The notes under the pieces are model-generated. The model made no database searches, was not told where the DNA came from, and saw only the letters and a program-made list of their open reading frames with translations. The translations under genes were made by a program, and so were the position numbers. 64,000 nt of DNA, from assembly GCA_030847615.1 (NCBI GenBank), contig JAUMIR010000004.1, positions 70,339,001-70,403,000 on the forward strand, read 5' to 3'. Below are positions 12,292 to 23,203 of this stretch, piece by piece. Source of the DNA: Gambelia wislizenii. Its lineage: Eukaryota > Chordata > Lepidosauria > Squamata > Crotaphytidae. Position 1 is the first letter of the stretch; each line of letters starts with the position of its first letter.

Positions 12292-13579
12292 CAATTAACG
12301 TCCACCTGGGTCTTTATTGTAATCCAGGACTTCCATTAACCAGCAGGCACAAATGGTCCATTAGAAAAGGTCAATGTCCATGCTATGTAACTTAAGGCCA
12401 CAAGAACACACACGCTCTGTAATCAAGGAAGGTGTATATTAAGGTTCAGATGACATGAAAACCAAAAATGAGGGTGCATATCCATGCAACATAGCAATCT
12501 GAAACCAAATGGCAACACAAATTCAGTATAAAGGTACAATTTTGAAATGAGCAGTGCAACAAGCTTCTTGGGGAAAAAAATAGCTCGGCTTGAGTGAAGT
12601 TGCTAGGTCCCATCTTAAAAGTCACTCCACGAGTTCATGCGACAAGAACAATTTTAAAACATTCCTTTATATACATACACATGTATATCCGTGGGACAAC
12701 GTTTGCAACAAAACTAGCTCAATTCTGCTAAAGCTATGTCTTAAACTATCCCAATACCTTCATTTATAGCAGTCATGAAAATGACCACCATGATCTGACT
12801 ATTCAGTACCTCTCAAAAGTTCTGCTCCTGGAAGGCACCTATTATATTGCACAAATTTGAAAGGACTTGACATTTGGCTTCATGTACTTAAGGAGTTAGG
12901 CTGTTCTCCCTAATATGGCAGCCCACAGATCTTATTCATTCTACAGTGCTAATTCTGAAAGGTCGACACACTCAACACATCTCAAGTATTATTATACTAT
13001 CACCAGTGTCTGGACCTTTCCACTGTGTAGCCACAGTGAAATTCCAACTGGAGATTCATAAGATTTCAATACTACAACCTGATTGAGTGATTTACTGCAT
13101 TTTTTTTCTTAATCTGTCTGGCTGTATAGAAGACCTGGCATTAGAGGGCTTTTTAAAATTATCCAGTGGTGAATAGTTTGCAACTTACCAAATTAGGAAA
13201 GGATGCCCAGTAGCTGTAGCTGCCTCCTGTTCACAATGAATATAAAAACCTAGGAGACCTCCCACTCAAGGCCTGTAAAATGACAGCAATACATTTTCCC
13301 TACCACCTGCGCTCCTGGACGGACATAGGAGTGTACCAGAGGAGTTAAACTTTCACGTAGCAAAATTTTCAGCCCTTCTAGAATTTTGCACTTTGTCTCT
13401 TAGTTCCTGCTGCAGTGAACCTTCTCTGGTAATAATGGATGACTGGTTGATGGGAACAAGTTGTAACCAACAAGTCTGATTGTAGAAAATTCAGATAGTT
13501 TGAAATCAGGCGGTGAGAGCAAATCTTTCAGTTGGAGAGTGACATTGTGCTTGATCGAAATAAAAACTCACTGCTTTGT
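12292..13579 (-). other. MFSD4A: MFSD4A 3' untranslated region (inferred)
   Basis: Runs from just after the TAA stop at 13580-13582 to the AATAAA at 12313. It has no transposon that I can recognise, unlike all the flanking introns, which fits a retained transcript region. The cleavage position near 12292 is estimated from the hexamer. Confidence 0.6.
12313..12318 (-). terminator. MFSD4A: Candidate MFSD4A poly(A) signal
   Basis: The + strand reads TTTATT, so the - strand has AATAAA in 'ttacaataaagaccc'. It lies about 1.26 kb past the MFSD4A stop with no other clear hexamer between. Confidence 0.6.
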
Positions 13580-13641
13580 TTAGCTCTGATAAAGTCCAGA
13601 CTCCCCTATTGGCGGTGGCTTGTCAGGTGACAGATCCATAT
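13580..13641 (-). CDS. MFSD4A: MFSD4A exon 10, C-terminus and stop
   Basis: 62 bases: two bases completing an Asp codon, 19 codons [10 protein letters not shown] to GLYQS, and TAA at 13580-13582. Acceptor is TTTTGCAG. The short polar tail fits the family's weakly conserved C-terminus. Confidence 0.9.
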
Positions 13642-16600
13642 CTGCAAAACAAAATGTTAGCTGCCATTTAAAAGAAAGCAATGAAACTTATCCACTGACT
13701 GTTCAATGTAGAGCATGGTAAAATAGTGCTTGCCTTCTATTCCTTCCACCCCTCGATGGCTTCTGCATACATGGCATACATGCCATGGCTAGATACGTAG
13801 ATGCCAGAATACTACTGGCAATTCTACTACCTAGTTTGTATCACCTGTGTCTTTGAAAGACAGTATATATCTTTTTTCCATGGATCAATTATGGAAAAAA
13901 GGTGTGTTCTAGATACAGAATTGTGTAGCATCATACTCTTTTTGTTTACAATTGGCTTGTAACTGGGCTTTATATTGATATGTTGCTGCTTTCTAGCAGT
14001 CTGTGAGAACTGCTTTAAGGTGAATCCTCTCCCCACAAAACAAAAACAAAAACAAAAATCACATATTTTCACATTAAGACTTATTTGTAGCAGTAATGCT
14101 ACAAGACAGGGTAGCAGGTGTGCTGGCTCCATTCATTTATCTGTCTTATACCTATTGAATACAGTATTTATCATTCATCAGAGCTGGCCTTATTAGGACA
14201 AGTGAAGGGGCAACCTAAGGATATGGAATCCTGTTGGCAGTTTAAGGACTTGTTACACCTGCATGAGTCACTTTTTTGAGTGGGGCATAGCAGGGATGCT
14301 AATAAAAGCTTTGACCATAAGGAGAGAAATGCCAAGATCCTACATTAATCAGGTACAGCATAATGCTCCAACCACACAGTTCTGTGTCTGCTCCTGGCAG
14401 CTTTCAAGCCCTGGGATGGGCTGCTTCTTACTGGGGATGGAATGGAGGGGGTGGGGAGACAATTGTGAAGAAGAAGATGCAGCTGGTCTGGTCTCTGGGG
14501 AAAGAGGAGGGAGGATAAGGAGGGTGCCCTTATGAACAGAGCACACCCTCCTTATCCTTCCTCCTGGAGACCAGACCAGCTGCATCTTCGTTATCTGCTT
14601 CATCCCCTCCACATTGGCAACCAGCAGGAGCAGTGACACCACCTAGGGCATGATAGCTGCTGAGGAGTGGGGGAGGTTTTAGACCTCAAAGGGCTAAAAA
14701 ATGGCTCCCTGCTTTTCATTCAAATATAGACGTATATGCACATAAGCCACACTCATGCTTGTGTATGTCACTAACAGGATTCTGGCCAAAGCCACCCTGC
14801 CAAGCAGCTCAGGAGTTGGTAGGGCAGTTTTATCTTCTCATGGAGACAGCCTTTGCTTATCATCACAGCACATGCATCCACCATATCTCTGCTGCTGTCT
14901 CTCTTTTGTCTCCACATGTTCACATGCTGCCATAGTTACACTGGACAAAAGGATTTGGGTCCAAGGCAGAAGACTTGGGGTGTTTTGAGAAGGCAGCACA
15001 TTGTTAGTCCTTTGCGATTTTACTCCCAAGGAGGACCAGAGGAACTTGTGGGATTTTCTACCTGGTGGGCCAAAGTAATAAGTATGGCTGGCTTTAGGTA
15101 TACAACACCTTGACTAGGGAAAGATGGGTGGGACATATGCTGCTTCATCTCTGGCAGCAAAATGTCATGGGATGGCTCCATCACTCAGCTGAAACAGCAA
15201 TAGCAGGTATTCTCATAAATGGTTTTGCATTCCTGAGTTCAACAAAGAAAGTCAACTACTATTTGTTCATTTATTTTGTTTCTTCAGACTTCCAGCACAT
15301 ATTATGATATCCCGCCCCCCTGACTTCCTGTCTATACAATATGTTTCATTTTCCCCGAACTCCACTTCCAGGAGTAAAGAAAGTAAATGGGTGTTTGCTG
15401 CTAGAGGGCTGTGGGCAGTCCAAGCAGGAAGAAATGACAGGAAGCAGCTGTAAAATAAATATTTCCTTGCATTTCCCCCCCTCCTCGGAACTCTGCAGCC
15501 CACTCTGCTTTAACATGTAGACCTCCCCTTTCTTTCTTTTTAGAAGTGCAAGGGATGTAAATGAGCTGGCAGTTCTTACCTGACTGGGGCTGTGGGTGCA
15601 TCCTGTGGAAGAATAGAAGGAAGATGTAGAAAGTAAAGGCCAGGGCTCCAAAGATGGTTCCACAGACCAGGAAACTGTAACTGCCCTGATCATGAATGAT
15701 CTGTCAACAAAGAAAAACATACAGCTCAGGTCCTGCAGCTCCAGAAACTCACACAAGCCACGCACTGCCTTCATATGCTTTGAGGCCAGGGAAATAACAA
15801 TGTTAAAGCCCTCCAGCAAAAGCTGATTGGGGTTATAGGGAATCTGTTTCCCTTAAGCAGGCTCATTGGAACAGACTGCCTGACCTCCAAGGAAAAGAGG
15901 GCAAATGCCATCTGTTTCCCTGGGGTTTCCACCAGCCAGGGAACTTATGGAGAGAGTTCCAGCAGAAGAAGTCTACTGCTCAGCTTCTGATAATAAACAT
16001 GCCTGAAACCACCTCCTTTTATGAACTGGACTCTGTTGTTTTCCACTTGTTGGACTACGACTCCCATCTACCCTGGCCAACATGACCAGTGGCCACAGAC
16101 AGCAGATTCTCTGGTCTGATAAATCTGGAGAGCTACACATGCTCCTGCCTCCTGTCCCTTCACAATGACAGAGAATTGCACTATAGAACATGTTAATACT
16201 GGATTGTAGTTCACCAACAGATCACCTGTTTTGCACACAGAAGCTCCCATGTTCAAATTCCTAGGTAAGGCTAGGAGACTCCTGGTTTACTAGACATGCT
16301 TATTTTCCCCTTCTGCCCACTCAGAATACTGAACAAGGTCCTTGGTCCTCTCATCAGTTATGTGCTGATATTTATCAACTGCATTTTAGTCTGCCTCCCC
16401 CAACTTATCAGCTCAAGGAAAAGTACATTGTTTTCCTGCCCCACTCCATTTTTATCCTTCATAACATTAATGCAGTACAGTAGCAACCCTGCATCCGTGG
16501 GGGATTGGCTCTGGGACCCCCTGCAGATGGCGAATTCCACAGATAATAATGAACGCCATCCTGGGGGGCCATCCAGGGAAAGGGGGGTGAGTTTGCTCCT

Positions 16601-19600
16601 CCTCCCCCTTTGCCCCCACCATGGCCCCATGGTGGCGATTGTGGAGGCAAAGGGGGAAGGGGACGAGAACAGTTTACTTCTCCACCCCCTTCCCTCTTTG
16701 CCCATGGCCCTGCCACCGCGGTGATTGGGGGGGGGGCGAAGGGGAAGGGGGTGAGGCCAGATTGCTCCTCCCGCTACATTTGGCCCTGTGATTGCTGCTG
16801 CAGTGACAGGAGCCCTCCCAGGGGAAGGGGTGGGGGAGGTGAGATCCCTCCTCCCCCTCCCTTCCCCCCCCCCGCCATCGCCAACCACAGATAATTGAAT
16901 CTGCAGTTGGCGAATCAGCGGATGCGGGGGTACTACCATACTGAATGATAGTATTGTAGAAGGGATACTGGCCTCAGGCACCCAGCAAGTCTTATGGCCG
17001 AATGTGGATCTGAACCTAGGTTTCTCAGTTCCCGGTCTAGCCACACTGCCTCTGAGACTAAAAGGATGCAAGATGGAGGAACTAGTATATGCATTCTCCA
17101 AGCACTTTGAAGTACCACCCGATTCAGGATGAGGACACATAATCTAATTATGTTCTGTCTTATGCCAGCAGGTGACAGCTCAGTGGCAGAGCACACATTT
17201 TGCACCCAGAAGGATCTAGGAGAAAATCCTTTGCCTGAACCCCTGGAGACCCACTGCTAGTCAGAGAAGACAGTGCTGGGCTAGACAGAGAAACAGTGCA
17301 AGGTGGCATCCTGCATTGCCTTCTCTTTATGCTGTAACAAACCAAATATTGTTTGATTGCCATTTGCTCCAGTCCCTCTCCAAAACTAACCTGACTTTCT
17401 AAAAACCTCTGGAAAATATGAACAGTGCTTGCAGAAGTAAATAAATCCTGTTAGCAAAAGTGATTTCCTTTCCTCCCAAAACTGACATTGAGCTGGGGAA
17501 TTTGTGACCTTCCAAATGTTGGGCTACAACTCTGACTAGCTCCAGCTAACCTCACCAATGGCCAGAAATGGTGGGAATACTTGGTTTGACAACCTCTGGC
17601 GGTCCCCCTATGTTCCCCAGCACTGCTGTCCCTTCAAAGTGATGGTCTACTGCACTACAGAACATGTTAGGACTGGACTGAAACTCAGCAGTAGATCAAT
17701 GGCTTTGCATGCAGGTTCAAACTCCTGGCATCTCCAGGTAAGGAAAGCCTGAAGAGTCACTGCCACTCCATAGCCAGCACTGAGTTAGAGAGACCACTGA
17801 TCTGACTCTGTGTAAGGCAGCTGCCTTCCTTCTTAAGATGTAACTTTTGGGAATGGTCATGAGACTCTGTCAGATGCAGTGATAGTGTAGATGTGCAAGT
17901 TTAGGATTACTTATACCAGGGTGGGAATCATACAGCCCTGTAGATAATGGCTGCAATCCTGCATCTCTTCTGTGCAGCATAAATATCTGCATGTGGAGAT
18001 ACATTACGCCAGCAGTACATAACTGCCATGCAGAATAGCAACATTGTGCAACACATGTCAATGACTTGGTGCTGTTGTGCAATGTACAACTGCACTGCAT
18101 AGTGATGTTTTATGTGCAACATTGCTTTTGCCACTGTCAGAAGAATACATCTGTTGCACTATGATGAATAATTTGCCTTGCATGTTTAGCACAACTTGTG
18201 CATGTGTATGTCACTCACAAGATGCTAGTCATTGGCTGTGACTTAAATAATGTGACTATAGTAAGTGACTTATGCCTGTGTGAGTCAATTTTTTTTTTAT
18301 CACTGCAGAGATCAGAATTGTCTACTGACCTTGTGCAACAACAATACTCCCTCTCCAAATCCACCTGTTACCAGCTGCAGGCCACCACAACACTTACTGG
18401 CCAGTGGAAAGGGCAGTGGAAAGTGGAGAAGCATCCAGCTATCTTCCTATAGGTAGACATACCATGATGAAGCATTATCTGGGACTTTCTGGGGGCCCTT
18501 CAGAGGTTGTGGGGAATGATGTCAGTGTGCCCAGCTAGAGGAACATAGCTGGATGCTTCTCCACTACCACCCTCGCTCTCCACCAGCCAGTAAATGGCCA
18601 TGTAACAAGTGAAAAGTATGTTTTGGGAGGAGTGGGGGGAGCTAACAGATGAGTTGTGGTGTAGTTTTGCCTAGTGGAACTTTACACTATGTCTCCCAGT
18701 TGTGGCTATTGTTGGACTGCAATTCTCAGCAGCCTTAGCCAGAACAGCTAATGGTGAGTCAAGTTGGGAGTTGAAGCCTAACATCATCTGGAAAGGCTGC
18801 ATGATTCACACTCCTAGTTTATACCCACCAGGCTATATTTCTTGCACACTTACCGACCCAACCAGTAGCTGCAGAACCATCTCTCCAACTCCTGCTCCTG
18901 TCACCAACACAGTAGTGGCACAGCCTAGAATAAAAACCACACCAGGTTACACCCTTTGCTTTGTATTTCAAACAAGCAGATGAAATGAAGACTGGACCAA
19001 TATGGCAGGATGCTTGTGTCCCATCTTTTAGTGCATGTGTATGCAGAACTTGAAACTGTTACTTTCAAGGATCCTGGGACCCATAGTCCAGACAAAAGGA
19101 AATTTCCCAAGGTCTATGGCTATGGCATTCCTTCATGTGTTCTCCAGGGAACACAACTGTGGATCCAAAACAGCTATTCAAATATAAGGGATGGAAATCT
19201 GTGGTAAAAATGCTCAGCCAACATTACCATCCTTAGCCTATAAATTCCATCATCCCTGAACACAGGTTGTGATGAATAAGGCTGATGGAAGTTGAAGTCC
19301 AACATCTGGCGAGTAAGAGGATCCACATCCTGTGATAGGGAAAGCCCAGAATATTCAGGTTGCAGCTCAAGATGGACACTCTTCTTTAATTTACTTACTG
19401 ATACCTACAACCATCTTCTTAAACTACAAAGCACTCAGTGAGGAAAAATGTCAGGACCTATGGTTTATTTCCCTAACAAGAGAACTAACTCTTAACAAAT
19501 CCTTTGGTAACTGCTGGGAGGAATCAAGCCTGCTGTTCCCTTTTAGCCTTGAAGCATTGACCAAACTGTGGGCTAGACAAAATACACTGTCTAAATACTC

Positions 19601-22600
19601 CAAATATTCCAGTGTCCAAATTAAAAAAAAAAGTGAAGTTCAGTAGTAGGGTACGGGAAAAGCTTGCAGAGAAACCACATAAAACAATGACAAATTATTC
19701 TATTTATTCAGCAGCTTGCTTGCTGAAAGCAAGGGTCCCTCACTTGGAAGCAGATAATTGATCCATCTCACCCATTATTATCAGTGCTGACTAACAGCGG
19801 CTTTCCTGATGGGATTTTTTCCTATCCGGAGGGGGCAGGGATTCAACCTGAGACTTTGTGCATTCAAGGCAAGTGCTCTACCACTGAGCTACAATTCTTT
19901 CCAAAACGTTCCTTACAAAGGCAAAGACCTACACAAAATTCAACCTAATTTATCTCCTTGGAATGGAGGAAGGGAAGGCCTCCAGTCCTAACCCTGTGGG
20001 GGAGCTTCTCCATATAGTCGGGAGATTCTTGACTGCCTGATCTTTACACATAGAAATAAAGAAAACAGGTGATAATGAATGGGATGTGTCCCCCACCACC
20101 TTTGTATTGTGGTCCCTGAATACCCTAAAGGCAACAGATCCCATCTAATCTTGGATGGTTAAACAGGGTCAACCCTAGTACTTGGATGGGAGACTGTCAG
20201 TGAATACTAGGTGCTATAGGCTATATTGCCAAGGAAGGAACTGGTAAAACCACCTCTGAGTATTCTTTGTCTAAGAAAGCCGGATGGTATTCATGGGGTC
20301 ACCATAAGTCAACAGGTGACTTGAAGGCACAGGCATGCACACCCCTTTCTTTTACACCCAGGACTGCTGAATCTGTGGCCTTCCTGATGTTTTTGGCCCA
20401 CAAGTACCATCATTCCTGGCCTTAGGCTGATGCTAGTGGGAGGTGGCATTCAACAACATCTGGAGTGCCACAGGTTTCCCATCCTTAACCTGACTTGGGT
20501 GTTTGGCTGTATGCTTGGGATAAAACCAGCCATAGCCGGGGAAATGAAATCTATTGTTTATGTGGGGAAAGGATAGAGAAATCCTTTATGGAGGTAGGCC
20601 ATGTACAAAGCTTTTCTTATGGAAAACTTTGTAGGCTTCTTTAGCAATTTTGTAGAGGAGATAAATTTTGGTTTTGTTATGTTTGTAAACCACGTGCTTA
20701 GGGCTGCACATTTAACCTAGGGATGAGACATACTGAATGCTTGCTGGACATGATTGTGCCACTATTTTACTGTAATGTACTCAACTGCAGTCTCAAAAAT
20801 AACACTCCATCAAAAGCTCTCTGTTTGATCGATTTTTCCTGACAGAAGGAAATTAAGGACTTGATTTACCTTTGTATTGGAGGATGTCTTCAGTGTAAGC
20901 CAGCACGCTGGGGAAAGTGCTGCTGAGAAATAGGCCAAGAGAGGCAGTCCCCACAAACAAAAAGACCACACTGTAGGAAAAGATCAGTAGCAGGAAGAAC
21001 GTTACAAGTACGCCAACCTGGAATGACATAAAATGAAGAGGAGAGAGAAGATATCAGTATTGATTTTTTTTTTAAAAAAAGAGAGAGAAGTCCTTCCATT
21101 CATAGAATAGACAGTCTGGAACCAACCCATTGCCACCACCATTATACTTGTAATTTCATTTAGTTTACATAATTAACAGTTCTTCTTTCAATCAGAATTA
21201 GAGCAGGATAGATTTTTTTAAAAAAATGTTTTTACAAGGAAGCAACTTCCTCTTGGGAAAAGACTGTTAACTGACTGATACACCAAGAGAACCAAAACTT
21301 TTCTACAATACAAACCCAAATTAAATATTAAAAAATCAGGGCTGTCATAACAATTCCCATAGAGGCCCTGGAAATGGTGGGTTTGTAAAGGTACAGAGAC
21401 TATTTTGTTGGAGACTTTCATCTCCCATGTTAATCAGGGTTCCTTGCCAGGAAGCAAATCCTATTTTACCTTTTGGTGAATGACATTTCCCTCAGCTGTG
21501 AAAATCTCTACCAAGGAGATACTTATTCTTCCAGATGAGGTGCTAGTTGGTGATTAAATAAGCATTACTCACTGGCCTGAAAGTGAAGAAATCAGACCTG
21601 GACTTCTTGACCAAGATACTGGATTTCTCCTGCACTGAAAGGAAGGGAGACTAAGATCTGGCCTTACCACATTGATGAAAACCATGGTTGCTGGCTTCAT
21701 TCTGTATGACACAGGGATGGAGATGAGCCTGCCCAGAGTGATGAAACCCCAGAAGAGACTAGGCAAATAGCCAGCCATCTTATGTCCCACGGAGAGTGGT
21801 TCCTCCACCGCATAGCTGTACACAAATCCAGAATACTCCCCCTGAAATAAAAACAAAACATTCCCTGTATTAGGTTTGCACTGCACAGGCCTCATCTCTT
21901 GGAATATTAAGTGTGCCTCTCATCAACATATACCTAGCATTCACTTATTCATTCAATTTATGATTGCTCCACAACAATAATTATCTGAGTGATATGCCAA
22001 AAATAAAAGCCAGCTAAAAGCATAGTTCTAAATCCAGTTGTTAATCCCAACTAGATTAGATTTACTCAATCAATGGCATTTTGGTAAGCTCTACTGATTC
22101 AACAGGTCTACTCTAGCTGAGATTCATAGCTGGATTTAAGGTACATGTCTGCACACAAACCATTTGTAAATATCATCATAATAGTAAAATAAGCATTTAA
22201 AACAAAGACTTTAAATCCCTGAACACACACATAAGAAGAGGTGATGAATACAAAAACCATAAAATTCCAGAGGAAAACCAGAATAAAGCACAACAGGAAG
22301 GAACAGAAACATGGAATTTTAAAGACCTGTGAGGATAAGAAAGTCTTTAGTTGGTACTGAAAGACTTGAAAATGGGTGCCAAGTGGAACTCTTTGGTGAG
22401 GGCTTTCTAGAACTGAGGGTCTACTCTGCAGAAGCCCTTTCTTGATGGCTTCCTACAGCATTTCAGCTTGTGAGGACACTTGAGTTAGCCCTCAGGGCCT
22501 AAGTAAGTATATATGGGAAGAGGCAGCCCTTCAAGATATCATGGTCCTCACAGAGCTTGAAAAAAGTTACTTCTTTGGACTACAAGTCCCAGAATTCCCC

Positions 22601-23163
22601 ATCCAGCATAGCCACAACACTTGGAATTGATCCTGGGAATCAACCTTGAAGTGAAGATTAAAAAATGCCGTTTACACGGGCAAATATTCCTCTAAATATA
22701 CCGCTAAGATAGCTCATAGTTCCCACGGATCGCAGCACAGCATTGCCTCATTCAGAAGGGGGGAAGGTAACACACCCAAATATAGCGTGCCAAGGGGTGT
22801 TGCTACTTTTGCCGGTATATTTGCAATGTAGTCATTATTGGCAGTGTGAACTAGCATTCCGCTAAGGGTTAAAGCAGAGCTGCATTGTGATTGGTTGATG
22901 ATGCAGGGGTGGGCTTAAAAGAGGGGCAGGGAGGGAGGGAAAGACAGTAGCGATTAGAAGAAACTTAGCAAAAATCCTGTCTGCTATTTTGCAAGCCAGT
23001 TTGCAAACAAAAAGGATTCCCAACAATTTTCATTTAGGGAGCATTCCTTCTCATCCTCTCTGCTGTTTTGAAAGTATGTAAAAGCTCAGTTTGTCAATTT
23101 TTTTCCTGTGCATGGGGGAGGGAGAGAAACCACTTCACGAAGGGCTGTAGCAAGCTGAACTGC

Positions 23164-23203
<40 letters not shown>

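Larger units (their letters stand above)
15701..18853 (-). other. MFSD4A: MFSD4A intron 8
   Basis: 3.15 kb. It holds tRNA-derived SINE fragments, a Tigger-like MITE with GC-rich repeats, an inverted repeat at 18393-18595 and MITE fragments near 17490-17585 and 18685-18795. Confidence 0.85.
18925..20869 (-). other. MFSD4A: MFSD4A intron 7
   Basis: 1.95 kb with a SINE fragment at 19790-19910, the 5S-Sauria SINE at 20123-20345 and a foldback MITE at 20372-20490. Confidence 0.85.

Noticed and set aside
15346..15819. A 157-codon - strand frame over MFSD4A exon 9
   Set aside because: The correct exon is 15580-15700 in a different frame with splice sites and family similarity; the long frame is an out-of-phase shadow.
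16358..17140. A 260-codon open frame on the - strand
   Set aside because: It runs through the GC-rich array of a Tigger-like MITE, has low-complexity Gly/Pro/Arg content and matches no family I know.
17160..17320. A possible tRNA gene from its A-box-like sequence
   Set aside because: No cloverleaf or anticodon stem can be drawn, and the same body recurs as a SINE at 17655 and elsewhere.
20130..20220. A possible 5S rRNA gene
   Set aside because: Only the 5' part of 5S is present and it is fused to a SINE tail; it is a 5S-Sauria SINE.
22885..22935. A candidate MFSD4A internal promoter (ATTGG then TTAAAAG)
   Set aside because: It lies within a repeat element and on the + strand, opposite to the gene; kept only as a note on the element.
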